64,000 nucleotides of DNA. It comes from Heterobasidion occidentale (Eukaryota; Basidiomycota; Agaricomycetes; Russulales; Bondarzewiaceae). Position numbers and translations under genes: made by a program. Shown piece after piece: positions 22,889-37,073 of the stretch. Under the pieces are notes generated by a model. That model did not search any database. It was not told the DNA's origin and saw nothing but the letters and a program-made list of their open reading frames with translations. The DNA lies in the NCBI GenBank assembly GCA_039111635.1, contig JBCAQO010000003.1, forward strand, positions 3,782,001 through 3,846,000, written 5' to 3'. Numbering within the stretch: position 1 is the stretch's first letter; every line of letters starts with the position of its first letter.

Positions 22889-23664
22889 GGGCTGCGCAGA
22901 AATCATCCCTAGATATTCCTTGTTCATGAGAGCTGCCGGAAGATGACAGGATCTTCACGCCTATTCATCGGAAGTCGGACTAGGCATAGGTCTATGTCAG
23001 GCTGATAGTAGTGGGGTTTACCCCACAGAAACTCGCGAAGCAGATTAAATTGTCCTGCAGCGTGCAGGTGACTTGCGAGGTTCAGTAGAAGCTTATCCGA
23101 GAGTCTGAGGATTTGCTGACTCCTGTATGGTAGGTTAGGGCGATCGAGATGAAAGTCACTTATCGCAATTGGTTGTCCCCTTTATGATTGGACTGACAAT
23201 CCCCACATCAGAGCGTGAGACTTGTGAAAAACTGACAAGGAGCTCGTGTAGTGACCAAACCAAGGATAAAAGACGGTAAAGCGCAACCGTAGATTTTCCA
23301 AAGTTGTTCCTGCCATAAAGAAGAGACTCTATAATCGTCACCTGTTCCGTGCTGGCCACATGGGTGTAGTTCATGACAGCATTTCCTGATTGGCCAGTAC
23401 GAACTTAGGAAAGACAGGTTGACGATGTCGGAAGGTACTGCATATAGATTCGTCACCGCTACAGGCCGGGGCAAGGTTGTGGATTACACCATCCAGCAAA
23501 CGTCCACAGAATGAGGAAGATGGTCGTGCGGGGTTATAAACAGGTTATTAGCCGATCGTAGCGAGCGTGATTATGATTTGTAGTGGGGCTAAAGAAATTG
23601 AATCTCCGATGAGTCGCGTTCAACATTTGAATGCAGTTCCTTTGAGGTTCCTTCACCACCGACC
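22889..23664. other. Divergent intergenic region between AA9 and RVB1
   Basis: No gene is seen. It must hold the upstream control region of the AA9 gene and the promoter of RVB1. Confidence 0.5.
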
Positions 23665-25356
<1,692 letters not shown>

Positions 25357-28066
25357 AGACAGCATTTGGGGTTGCTAGTGAGTTGCTTCATATTCTTGGA
25401 ATAGTGCTCTCAGTCTAACTTTCATGAGGCTTCGAAGGTCTGTGTATGTATTTCTTGGCACTTGGCTTTCGAAAATATCACCTATCCCATTGAGGGCCTG
25501 GATTGTTGTACAGTAGCCTTGCCCTCGCCTTTGATCGGCGAAACATCCTCTCAGCTAACTGTTGACTACGTCCGACGCCTTTCCTTCTCTTCCTCGCCTT
25601 CTAATCACTGTGAACAGCTTACGTCCCTCTGATGCTTTGCTAAAGCACCTGCTCCGAGGGTGGTTACAGCGCCTCTTCGACGTATGGATCACATCGCACG
25701 TCGTAGGCTTCGTCTCGTATTCCTCATGGTATCAATTCAATCTGTTTCGCACGTGTGTAGCTCGGAAGGGGATATGTCCAGCATGCAGATCACATGCTGC
25801 CCATACCATTGCGAGCAAAGGTTCAGCGCAAGATTCTTTCGCTCTATAGACATTCCTACATTCTCGATGGAGTGCCCGAATCAATGGTATCGTTCGTTCC
25901 ATATATGGAGTTGTGGGTCTGATCGTCTACTTTCAGTTTCTAGACTTCGAAGCGGAAATTCTGAAGAGGTCAGGGCGCACGCGGTGGTCCATTTTGTCTG
26001 CAACTTCGGCCGGACTTTGTGCCTCACCAATTGAGTCAAAGTTTGCCCTCCTACTACGCCTAGACGTGATTGCGCTGGACCTCTTTAATACAATATACCA
26101 TGAGGTGAATGGGAAGGCCATCTTCAAGCTTCAAGCTTCAAGGGTCTGCACGATGCGTTAGGCAATCGCCGACCGGAACCTAAATATACGGATGACATAC
26201 TGGAGCGTAGGGAGGACGGACCAGAATGAACCACGGTACCTCGGGAAAGGTGGGAATTCAGTTCCCATGTGAGTGATGAGGATCTTTAACAGGCCGCGCA
26301 TCCGTTGTCTCATGCTCATGAGGCTTCGCTAACACAACCTCCCTCTCATCGGCAGCCAATGTCGGCATCCGGAAGGAAAGAACATGAAACGTTGCTAATT
26401 CTGTCAGATGCGTTCATAGGAAGTCGAGCTCGTGTCAAGAAGTGTGGATCGAGCGCTGACCATGTGCTTCGGGCATGGGTGCAACCCATCACTCCTAGGC
26501 ACATCTACTCTCCTCCGAACGACCGTACGTTCCTTGGACTTCTCTCTGGATAAAGCATGTTGGGCCCTGTTGAGAGGTTAGCACGGCTCCAGAAGACACG
26601 GCGAGGCTTCTCAGTCCGGTTTGCGATCTCTAACAGACGATCTGACCAGGAATGGTGCTGGACAAAGTAGCACCCATTCTACGCATGCGCTGTGTTTTGT
26701 ATCTAGCGCTTTTCGCGCTTTTCGAGCGCCTGAAGCGTTGCAAGATTAGAACTCCAGTGAGTCCCTTTATACTAAACACAAATGAGCTCCTCGTGCGAAA
26801 AGTATACAGATTCTGGAAGACATTGAATAGTCACGGGATAATTGTGTCCGTGGTATATGCCCATTCGTACCCCATATCCTTCACACATCGTATGCTGGGT
26901 CAGCTTCTCTGAAATGGTCTCTTCCATAGTTCACTGTGACAGGTAACATCGTCAATTCCAAAGCGGGAACGCTCAGAGGCCTTCGCCGGACTTTCGTGTT
27001 TTGTCTCACACAACCGAACGAGTCATATGGCTTGACAGGGCTTCTTTTCTCTGATCATACCAATCTGCACAGGATCGAGAGAAACATATCAGATCATGCG
27101 ACCCCTGTGGGGAGGCTACGACAATCCGGCACCAGTGCCGTGCTGGACCGCTTTCAGTCCAAATACCTTCGGTCAGGGAATCAGCCGTCGCTCAGGCCAG
27201 TGCTTATCTCGGAGACACGGATAGCTTCCTAGCTCAGGGGGCTCAGGTACGAAATACCTCGCGATTTGATTGGGATCTAATCTAATAACAGGTATGCGCC
27301 TGGATCACTCGGCGAAAGGAGTCCTGTCAGTGAATACTGTCACGGTACTCGCCATTCATCAAGCTGTCAACCTACGACTAGATGTCTACGACTAGATGTC
27401 AATCGGACTCGGGATTAATGCGGCTCAACGGCATTGTGAGTCTTTTGTCACTGAAGTGGTGTAATAGCTATGACCGGCAATCCCTGGACTCGGACGGTAC
27501 TCGCTCATATGGCTTATAAATGTGGCTGGGAAATTCAAGCAGAGGTTTACAGTTCTCACGTTGGTCAAAACTAGGTCCTACTAGGTCCCATGAGTTGAAG
27601 TGGGGAGCTCGCCCGCTCAGCTAATCTGGGGAAGGGGCTTCGCTTCACATCGAGGAAGCAATTTAGCATACGTTGTTACAGGCACGTGGCCTCCCAGATT
27701 GCCGTTTTAGTCCATCAATCTACGTGGGCATTTCCGTAGGACTTGTGCATCAACAAGCCAAACGCGCGCCGGCGCAGTTATTTTGCGCGGTCGCTGAAAG
27801 CGGAGGCAAATGGGGTTCCTTTCCTAAACCATATCAGACAGCCGGTGCAAATTCTGCACCTCCCGCCACCTGCCTTGGACTTAGCGAAGGACCTCCCATT
27901 TGGAGAGCTTCTTTGCACTAAGGGAAGGAAGTCCTTTGTACCCCCATAACCGGGCCCCTCCTTGCCTATATAACTCGTAGAGGCGTCCCTCCCGCAGTCG
28001 ATTCTCTTCGCCCTTCCCTCGCAGCACCCCGCTCTCGCCCCCACTTTTGACCCTCTTCCCTCTCCC
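25357..28066. other. 2.7-kb gene-poor interval
   Basis: Only short, uncorrelated frames occur on either strand. There is no recognisable protein, transposon terminus or RNA gene. A TATA box for the next gene lies at 27967-27973. Confidence 0.5.
27967..27973 (+). promoter_or_regulatory. TATA box of the DUF6593 gene
   Basis: TATATAA, about 95 bp upstream of the ATG at 28067. Confidence 0.6.
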
Positions 28067-28843
28067 ATGGCCATAGGGGGTCCTCCCGCAGCATATTACT
28101 TTGAGGACCGCACTGGTCTCGTAGCAAGCTCCGATTTCGACGAGGTGTATGACCGCAAGTTCCTGCGCGTATCGTCGACGCCACAGAGAACGCAGAATGC
28201 GGGGATCATGATATACGACATGGGCAGGCGCTCGACGAGCTACGCCGACCGCCATCACTTTTACCGCGAACCTGCCATCGTCCTCGACTTTGGCCCCAAC
28301 GGGGCACTTGGGACCATCCTGTTCACGCAGACCTCCGCATCGGTCCCGATGACGCAGTACTTACGGAAGGTCTCGTTCTTCGGAGGGTTAGCACGTGACC
28401 GCCTTGCATCTTTTCCTATGCTGACCAGGTGCTACGTGCCAGAACTTTGTTTCGAAAATTTAAAGCTTCAGATGGAAAGGAATACAGATGGGGTCATCGT
28501 ATGGTCGCAGACCATGAGTGGACGGTACGTGCGGTGTCATCGTGTGGACTTCAGAGTCTCGGCGTGGCGCGGTCTGCTCATCAGCATGCCCATTCAATAT
28601 TCAGTGCCTGAGCTCCGAAGACTATATCGTCGCGCACTATAACCTCAAACCGCCAGACCGACCTGCCTACGGTACGTCTGGAAACATCCTGACCGTGTAC
28701 GAGACCTTTGCACCATTGTCAACTGGTAAGCACCAATCATTCGCCTTATGGCCGAACGCTCACACAACATGCTGTTTTTGTGCGTTTCAGAGCTCCTAGC
28801 GTCGCTCACCATCATGCGGCACATCGCGCAGCACAACCTGTAG
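28067..28843 (+). CDS. DUF6593 family protein
   Basis: Exons 28067-28386, 28443-28524, 28605-28725 and 28791-28843 give 191 aa with all phases consistent. The fold pattern is that of the small DUF6593 proteins common in mushrooms: an N-terminal strand pair, then LRKVSFFGGTLFRKF, the conserved core KASDGKEYRW, a YIVAHYNLK strand and a C-terminal helix (ELLASLTIMRHIAQ). The biochemical role of the family is unknown. The 28442/28443 acceptor was chosen over an upstream AG because only it keeps the KASDGKEY frame. Confidence 0.8.
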
Positions 28844-29378
28844 CCCGTCACGCGCTCAAGCTGTGGCCAAAATTCTTCTTCGTCATCATCGTTATATCTC
28901 ACGAATCTATGTTAATGCTGCGGACCAGACCTTATGGACTTGTACTGTACTCATATTGCACCATGTAGCCCAGCGCTTGGAAGTGGATCATATGGACGTT
29001 GACGCTTCGGCTCTTCGGCCCTGCCGATAACACTGTCTATTTCTGAAAGACTGTCCCTCGGCTAGACTACCCCAGCTCCACTTGGTCAGGGTCGGGGAGA
29101 TGAAGGGATTTAGCTCTGTTCTGTGAGGAACCCCTTCATGACGCCTCAAACGGATGTTCATCATAAAATGACAAAATAAAGGCTGATGAATCTTCAGGAA
29201 TATGCAAAAAATCGGATGAGTTCCATGAGCTCTGCCGCTCAAAGCTGGATGTCTGCACATTTTACCCATGCAGGTCATCTCAAAAGGGTTTCGGTACTTC
29301 AGCTTACCAATTAGCCCCATGTGATCTAAAGTCAGCTGCGACCTCGACGCGTGCACTCGAAAGTCAAGACGTGTTAGA
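28844..29378. other. Intergenic, nothing recognised
   Basis: No exon-like frame. It is probably the 3' flank of the DUF6593 gene and the promoter of the AsnRS gene. Confidence 0.45.
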
Positions 29379-30908
29379 ATGTTCAAACGCTTTGCGTCCA
29401 CTTCAACAGCTCTGCGCCCCACTATTCGCCAGATCCTTTCCTTCGAGCCGAAGAACGAGAATGTTCAAGTCAATGGCTGGGTCAAGTCTGTACGCGTGCA
29501 GAAGCGTGTCGCGTTTGCGATGATCCACGACGGAACATCTGCCCAAAGTCTCCAAGCTGTGTTCGCAAATCCCAAGCTTGCGCATAGGTGCGTGCTTGAC
29601 TTCTTCCCTTTTATGGTGAGCTGACATAGCCTTATAGCTTGACAAACGGGGCAAGCGTTCGTTTGACAGGACGGTTGAGCGAGAGCAGGGGGGCGGGACA
29701 GGAAAAGGAACTACAGGTCGAGTCAGTCGACGTACTTGGTGCATGCGATCCAGAGGTGAGGATTGAGAAGTATCCTGATTTTTGACCTAATGTATGCACC
29801 AGGAATATCCCATCCAAAAACAAACCATGTCTGCAGAGTATCTTCGGGACCGCGCGCACCTACGAACTCGCACGAATACTGCCAGCTCTGTGTTGCGACT
29901 TCGGGATCAGACTATGCGGTCGCTCCATGACTATTTCAGCGTGAGTATCCATTGCTTATACGTGTGCATTGATTCACAGCTTTCTAGCAAAACGATTTCT
30001 GCTACGCTCACACACCCATCATAACGTCGAGCGACGCAGAAGGCGCCGGAGAGACTTTTCGAATAGCACTCGTCACGACCGGCACGCCGCCTCAAACCCA
30101 CGAGTTCTTCTCTCAACCGTCCTACCTCACCGTGTCATCTCAGCTCCACCTCGAAGCCCTCGCGAGCTCGGTGTCTCGAGTGTGGACTTTATCGCCTTGC
30201 TTCCGTGCAGAAAGATCGCAGACGAATCGCCATCTGGCGGAATTTTGGATGCTTGAGGCTGAATGGGCATTCACGCGCGACCTGGCCGACATATGTCAGG
30301 TGGTCGAAGATTCGCTCAAGGATGTGCTTCGCAACGATAGTCCTGACCGGGATGCACTGTGGAGTGACTTGAGCGGCCCTAAACTAGACATGCTTACCGC
30401 AGCTGCTTCGAGCAAACCATGGACTCGGATGTCGTACAGTGATGCGATACGCGAGCTGGTGAAACATCACACCGAATCTGGCCAATTCAAATACAGACCA
30501 CAGTGGGGCCACGGTCTCCAAAGCGAGCACGAGCGCTGGATTTCTGAACAGCTGGTCGGCGGCCCCGTTTTTGTAACTGACTACCCGGCGGCCATCAAGC
30601 CGTTTTACATGCGCCTGAACGACGATGGCCAGACGGTGGCGTGTTTTGATCTGCTCGTGCCGTTCGTCGGAGAGTTGGTCGGCGGGTCTCTACGCGAGGA
30701 ACGATTAGATCTCTTGAAGCAATCTCTCGAGAAGCACCAGCTGGACCCAAACGCGTACGGATGGTACTTAGATTTACGAAAGTTCGGAGGTGCTCCGCAT
30801 GGTGGTTTTGGCATGGGTTTCGAAAGGTTGATCAGTTGGGTTGGAGGGGTTGAGAATGTGAGGGAGTGTATACCGATGCCGCGATGGGCGGGAAGGATGT
30901 TGCTGTGA
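29379..30908 (+). CDS. SLM5: Asparaginyl-tRNA synthetase, mitochondrial
   Basis: Class IIb synthetase that charges tRNA-Asn with Asn. Exons 29379-29587, 29638-29755, 29803-29940 and 29988-30908 give 461 aa with no frame break. The N-terminus MFKRFASTSTALRPTIRQ is Arg/Ser/Thr-rich and free of acids, as in mitochondrial presequences. The anticodon-binding OB fold follows (VQVNGWVKSVR.QKRVAFAMIHDG). Motif 1 is around YAHTPIITSSDAEG and motif 2 around LSPCFRAERS..RHLAEFW. Motif 3 is GGFGMGFERLISW, with the class Arg in the C-terminal ENVRECIPMPRW. The sequence type is bacterial/organellar. It is the cleanest long gene in the window. Confidence 0.92.
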
Positions 30909-31102
30909 TATATGACAGGGCTGAACTCATTCAAACCTTTCTGTTTAATTATGCACAAGATACTTCTATTTTCTATTTTCCAAATTTCCCTCCATTTTCT
31001 GCGCGCTGCCACGTGATGGTATGCTCATCATGTGCTCAGCAGAGTAAGTCCCTATTCGGCTGAGCGCTACTTTTGCGCTCAGCATAGTCTCAGCATTCAA
31101 TC

Positions 31103-32292
31103 ATGGCAAAGAAAGGTCCTCCTGGTAGTTCTCGAGGTAGAGGACATGGATCTGGCCATCGGGGTAAGCGTGGAGGAAGAGGAGGGAGGAGGAGGAGTAG
31201 GTCACCGCAAATACGACTTCGGTGGAGGCCAATATGACGATGGGCGGCCAGAAAGCGCTGTAGACGAACCTCAGGATACGCATGAAGGGGGAGAGAGTGA
31301 GGAGGATACTCCTGCAAGTGAGCATGGACATATTTACTGCTATGAACACCGTTGACTTTCGTAGAAATAACTATCGATGTGCCTGTCGCAATGTGGGTGA
31401 GTTGCACCATGGTCAAGCCGACTGCGAGCCTTACTGCGGCAAAACGTTGTTTAGGACTTCGACCATTGTGATCCTCGGCGGTGTTCTGGAAAGAAACTGG
31501 CACGGCTAGGTCTCATCGACGAACTCAGAGTCGGCAGCCGATTCCGCGGCATCGTTCTGTCGTGCGTATCCTTGATCATTTTTCTGTCCGATATCTGGTT
31601 TACCCCTACCCCATCTGCAGGCCGAAAGGCACTCAAGTCGTCAGCCCCGCCGATAAAGACATGATTCTCAAGGCGGGCCTTGCAGTTGTTGAATGCTCAT
31701 GGGCACGACTAGACGACGTGCCGTTTGGAAAGATCGCCAGCCCACATGAGCGCTTGCGTAGGTCGCTTTCGATTATCTGACCGAATGGCCTCATACATCT
31801 TTGGCGCGCTATCGCAGTTCCATACCTCATCGCCACGAACCCGACGAACTATGGCAAGCCGTGGAGGCTTAATTGCGTTGAAGCACTCGCGGCTGCCTTT
31901 TATTTGACAGGATTCGACTCCTACGCCGAGCGCCTGCTTGATGGGTTTGGATGGGGCAGCGCATTCTGGAAGGTTAACCGGTATGTTTGGCGATAGTATG
32001 CATTATAGTAGCTAACACCGCCATAGGACGTACATTGTGCGTTATCGGAGTTGTGCCAACGCTGATGAAGTTAGCGCGATGCAGCAAACAATTTTGGAGG
32101 AGTCTGAGGCTAGCTATGAGCAGTCGCGAAGAGGTATGGATCTCGATGTGTTTCGTATTGGTTGATGTATCGATCTCGCCCCCTGCAGACAAAGAACGAG
32201 AAGGAGAGGGAGACCTCCTTCTCGAAAATCCGAATCATCGGACATACGATGCGAGTTCCGATGAAGATGGAGAGGAAGAGATAGAGTCATAG
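31103..32292 (+). CDS. TSR3: 18S rRNA aminocarboxypropyltransferase Tsr3
   Basis: Transfers the acp group from SAM to the hypermodified pseudouridine of 18S rRNA late in 40S maturation. Seven exons: 31103-31317, 31365-31396, 31455-31561, 31621-31757, 31818-31980, 32027-32133 and 32189-32292 (287 aa after one correction). The Gly/Arg-rich N-terminus ([14 protein letters not shown]) is followed by the Tsr3 core: [70 protein letters not shown] and [11 protein letters not shown]. An acidic tail ends EEEIES. One extra base in the purine run at about 31190 shifts frame in the low-complexity N-terminus; the exon sum is a multiple of three only after removing it. Confidence 0.92.
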
Positions 32293-32631
32293 TCATGGCA
32301 GTGTATTTATCTTTTTTTGACCGGACGTGTGTATTTCTTCATGACCAAACATGTGGAAGCGTTGATTATCTCGGTGATCAGACGCTGTATAGCGACATCG
32401 TGTGGGTTGTGTACTTTAAGCAGAAAATAGACTGGCAACTACAATCAGCTACGAGCGGAGAGTGATTGGGAGAGGTTAACATGGCCCTGGATCGTGTAAG
32501 TGCCAAATGAAATGACAATGGGCGATTCATGGATGTTCTTCACAGTCGCGAGTCTCCTATGTGGACACGGTCAACTCGAATGCACCTCTGAGATGAACAA
32601 AAAAAAAGCACTCAAAGTAGCGTACCACTAT

Positions 32632-34429
32632 CTACGAGTACCACTCCTCGATCCACGGCTCGAGAGTGGGTGCGGGTGGCGGAGTGGTCCAGCACGATTT
32701 CTCGAACGGTCCAAACGGAGGCGCGGAGCTCAGAATGTTCAGCTCGACGTACTGCCGGATATCGTCGATCAAGGACTGCGGCAAAACATCGGGTTGCAGT
32801 AGCGCGTCTCGGATGCAAACATGTTCCATACGAGAAGTAGCAGAGCGAGCGCGCCACACCACCAATGAGTATAGGTTGAGTAGAGATACTCTCGGCTGCT
32901 CGGCCTCTACTGCGGCTGGCACATTCTCAGCTGCAATGGTTTGGTCACCCCAAAGTTTATGTTCAGAGTTGATCCGGGCGTGCGTTCGGTACTGTATATC
33001 TAAGTGGAGGACACGAAGGTGCGGTAACATCTGTTCATTTTCGTAGAGTTGCCGAAGAAGGTCGTCAATCACATAGACGTCATCCAGGTTCGTTTCCCCG
33101 ACCCTGAGCGTCAATTTCGTGACCGACGGCATTTGCACCATGTACAGCAACCATTCCGTATGCGACTGCAATCGTGTGGAATCGAAGAAGAAATCTGTGA
33201 CATGAGAAACATTCAGGCTGTGAGATATCGCTTTCTCGAAGATGCGCCACCCTTTGACGGCACAAAACGATAGTACCCTGCGCCGTCTCGGTGCCTGTGA
33301 TATCAAAGGCTACACGAGCACTACAATCGCCACCGGGGGGCATGGACGAGATGGTAACAACGGATATGTCCCCAAAACGGTCAGGAATGGGAGGGGGGCG
33401 GTCATTGATGCCTCGATACCGTCCATTCTCAGACAGCGTGGATTTTACCGATAACACTGTCGAAAATGGAAAGGAAAGGGCCGGGACAAGAGCGTATACA
33501 CTCGGGATATCGCAATCCCATAAGATGATTCGACGAAGATTGGGCATCGAAATTGGTTTGCTCGAAGCCAAGGCCGTAGAATCAACCACCAAATCGGCGA
33601 GGGTTAGAGTTTCGAGAGCCGGGCTGGCACGTAAAACCTCAAGAAAACGGTCTGGAGGCTTCGATCCAAGCCACTTGCCGCACAGGGCAAACTCCCGAAG
33701 ACCAGAGAAGGAATAAAGATGCTCTGGCTTCCATGAATTAAACAAGAGCCGTCGCAGGTTGGGCACTTGTATGCGAGGTTCGGTCTCATCTGATGCGATG
33801 AGGGGATGAGCATCAACTGATCGGTTGAAGATAGCCAATGTTTCAAGGTTGGGCAGCGAGGATGGGGTGTTTGTTCTATCCCAATAGTCATTGAGTCTGA
33901 CAGTGAGGTAGTAGATGCGCTGAGATTCTTGTACAACGAAGCCCAAGCGGAATATTTATCATAGGCAGCGACATACAGTGGAGCTGTCCCAGCGCGGTTG
34001 GCGATTAACGGAACGATATCTTGGAATGCGCGATAATCGTAGGCGTGGATGGCGTTCCACAAAGGCCTATGCGCTACTGCCAGACGATACCAGTGTGAAC
34101 ACACATGGGAGAGCGAGATGTTGGCATGCTTCGGTCGATCATTTTGTGGCTCAGAGGGTGAACTTGGGATGTATATCGTATCCTTGATATCGCAGCCACG
34201 GTATGGTAGCAGTGATAGGAGGAATATTTCTTGCAATAATTCTCCAGGGAGGCGATCGATGGGTGTACCAGCGTCTTGAGCTTTCCTCCGGGCGATCTCT
34301 TTGGCATTCAGATCTATGGCTAATGCTCGTCTTGGGGATTGAATTGGCTGCTGAGCGGATTGACAGGGGCATGAATTACAAGGATGTCTTTGTACAAGTA
34401 AAGGGTTGACTCACCTGTTGCACATCCAT
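32632..34429 (-). CDS. F-box/leucine-rich protein (second F-box family)
   Basis: Minus strand, a tiny exon 34415-34429 (MDVQQ) and a large exon 32632-34350. After a basic helix (KEIARRKAQD) the F-box reads IDRLPGELLQEIFLLSLLP ... LSHVCSHWYRLAVAHRPLW. LRR-like segments follow (LPNLETLAIF, VPNLRRLLFNSW, LPHLRVLHLDI), ending EPWIEEWYS. It is a probable SCF substrate adaptor. Two frame breaks are needed, at about 33930 and 33270. Similarity continues across both, so the gene is either recently damaged or affected by assembly indels. It is convergent with TSR3 and divergent from MTAP, with 300 bp between the ATGs. It is not closely related to the four-member F-box family. Confidence 0.75.
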
Positions 34430-34728
34430 GGTTGCAGGAGTCTTCCGCAAAATTCAACAAAGCGGGGTCTATGAGCTTCTAGTATGAGATGCTGGCGATC
34501 ATAGTAGGAATTCATGATAGCGTGTTCACGTGCTCATTGCCGGAGATCGCCGGGCGCCTGTGGAGACGGACCCTGGAAACCTCGAGCTGAATCATTTTTC
34601 GAGATTGATTGATTATTACGTAGCTGAAATTTTGAAAGTTTAGTCTCGTTCTGTTTTGTAGCTCAACACTCTCTGTTCTTCATTACGAGCACTCTATCTA
34701 AGATCTTGAAGAATCAGAGGACATCAAC
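34430..34728. promoter_or_regulatory. Bidirectional promoter region, F-box/LRR gene and MTAP
   Basis: The 299 bp between two divergent start codons must hold both promoters. No clear TATA box was seen. Confidence 0.4.
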
Positions 34729-35925
34729 ATGACGGCTGTGGAGTCAGAAAATGGTGAGCGACCGTAGATTCTCGCTCAATTTTCAGGCATATTCATCGCA
34801 ATCATCTGCGCGCAGTGCTGGTCGGCGTCATCGGAGGCAGCGGTCTCTACCACCTCGACAACCTCACCTTCATGTAGGTCGATCTCGCTCGATTGCACGC
34901 GTTTCTGCACCGTTGACGCGGCCGCCCATGTCAGAAAGCAAGTCAACCCCGAAACGGTACGTCTCACTGATATCGACACCCCATCGCGTTGTAAACCCTC
35001 ATACCAAATTCACGCGTATCACAGCCCTGGGGCTTCCCATCCTCTCCGATCACGATCTGCGCGCTTCCTTCTGGCGCACGCGTCGCCTTCCTCGCGCGGC
35101 ACGGGGTGGGGCACACCATCGCACCCTCCGCCGTGCCGGCCCGTGCGAATATCGCCGCCCTCAAGTCCCTCGGCGTTCGTGCGGTGCTCGCGTTCTCCGC
35201 CGTAGGCTCGCTTCGCGAGGATATCCCGCCTGGCACGTTCGCGCTGCCTACGCAGGTAATCGATCGCACCAAGGGCGTGCGCCCCGCAAGCTTCTTCGAG
35301 GGCCTCAGCGTCGTCGCGCACGCCGCGTTCGGGGACCCGTTCAGCGCGCGCCTCGTAAAATGGCTCGAGGGCCCAATCCGTCGCGCGCTTGAAGAGGAGG
35401 GACGCGGCGTGCAGCTCGTGACGGCGAAGTGCATCGTGTGCATGGAGGGCCCGCAGTTCTCGACGCGCGCGGAGAGCGTGATGTACCGCCAGTGGGGTGG
35501 CGATCTCATCAACATGAGCGTGCTGCCCGAGGCGAAGCTCGCGCGCGAGGCCGAGATCAGGTGCGTTATCTCAATTCTTTTCCCCTCGCTTTTTGAACGT
35601 TTCGGACGACTGAATCGGGCGTTCGTTGCTTATGTGGAACAGCTACGCGCTCGTCGCGACGGCGACGGACTACGACTCGTGGCGGCCGCACGCCGAGGCG
35701 GTGACTGCAGCGGAGGTGTTCAAGACACTACAGGCCAACGCCGACACGTCGCGGCACGTCGCGGCAACCATTCTAGAGGAGCTGGTCGCTGCCGCCGCCG
35801 TGGGAGATATCCTCGCCGAGGAGGCAGGCTCGATGCAGTACTCGATCATGCCGCACTCCGAGAAGCAGAAACCAGAGGACAGGGAAACGCTGCGCTACAT
35901 CCTTCCGACGCATTTTTCTGACTAG
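34729..35925 (+). CDS. MEU1: 5'-methylthioadenosine phosphorylase
   Basis: Splits MTA with phosphate into adenine and methylthioribose-1-phosphate in methionine salvage. Exons: 34729-34753, 34816-34873, 34935-34956, 35025-35560 and 35643-35925; 307 aa and no frame break. Visible are the phosphate loop [10 protein letters not shown], the substrate segments [11 protein letters not shown] and [18 protein letters not shown], the purine-binding [12 protein letters not shown] and [16 protein letters not shown], and ATDYDSW. The C-terminal helices are normal. The third exon is only 22 nt. The large exon is unusually GC-rich with G/C-ending codons, which suggests high expression. A neighbouring purine gene (IMPDH) lies 13 kb away but there is no operon-like link. 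Confidence 0.93.
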
Positions 35926-37073
35926 ATGCGCTCACGACGGTCTGGATCTCTCAGTCTCAGGAGACCTGGGGAGATGGGCCACGATAAAGGCGGTGTGTAT
36001 CAGCTAGAGCCATATATCTATCTGTATTGTATAGAAGATGTCTGCAGGCCTGTAGAACACGGCGCCCCGTACATCAGACGAGTCGTGCATTTTGCAAGGG
36101 CATCTTCCATCCTAGTCCGACGATCCGATGCTTGTCAACACGCGACACACGTACAACTAGTCGAATACAGATATCAAACGAGAATTAATTTGATTCTACT
36201 TTGAGTCCAATCCCACTCCATTATTTGTCCGTTGGATGCAAGACATACTGAGAGAAGACGCGAGACTGCTGATATTCAACCAAGCGCCAAGCGCCCTGCC
36301 GACCTCCGCATGAGTGTTGAGTCCAATCAAGTCAGCTGGCTGAGAGGCGGACGACGTCTTTATTGAGTTTAGGAGCACTTTGTGGAACACTGGAATGATG
36401 TGTACACGGGGATTGAATGAACATAGATGACCGACGATCTGGGGCCCGACAGCACAAATCTCCTCGATGTAATTATTTTTGCACGGTTTTTGCACCTATT
36501 GTGTAGCTCAGATCAGATTTCAGTAACGATAGCGCTGTGTGGATCAATGAGGCATGTCACCTGTAGAGGTGGGAGGCAAGCTAACACGCAAGAGAAATGC
36601 CAACGTCCGGCCCGGCTGCTGGTTCCCTCTCATCACACACCACAGTAGTACCACAGTAGTACCAGAGTCGCAAGAACCCTCCTCATTTCCTCTCTGACTT
36701 CGACTGTGCACACAAAGAGATGCGAACAGAGCAGAAACACCGCTTTGGAATACTATCGTGAAAACTGGAATGCGTGTGAGTGAATTCCCCAGCATTTTAT
36801 CCCCTCCATGTCGCGGACGCGCGCGCTGGCAAACACTGGCGATCGACTTCGGATCGATTCGGGCGGTGACGTCGATGTTCGCTCTCTAGAGAGGGCATTC
36901 TATGGTGAGAAAAGGAGGTTGAGCAAGGGAAAGGATCGATGAAGACGACCGAGCGGGATGCGACGGCAGAGGGATGCAGAGGGATGGCAAGATAAAAGGT
37001 ACTCACCTCTCATCCTTCACGCAGACAACTCCTCCCACCACCCCTTCCATCAACTGCGCGCCGACGTCATCCA
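35926..37073. other. Intergenic, nothing recognised
   Basis: No gene was found. A short direct repeat (ccacagtagta twice) lies at about 36650-36671. Confidence 0.45.
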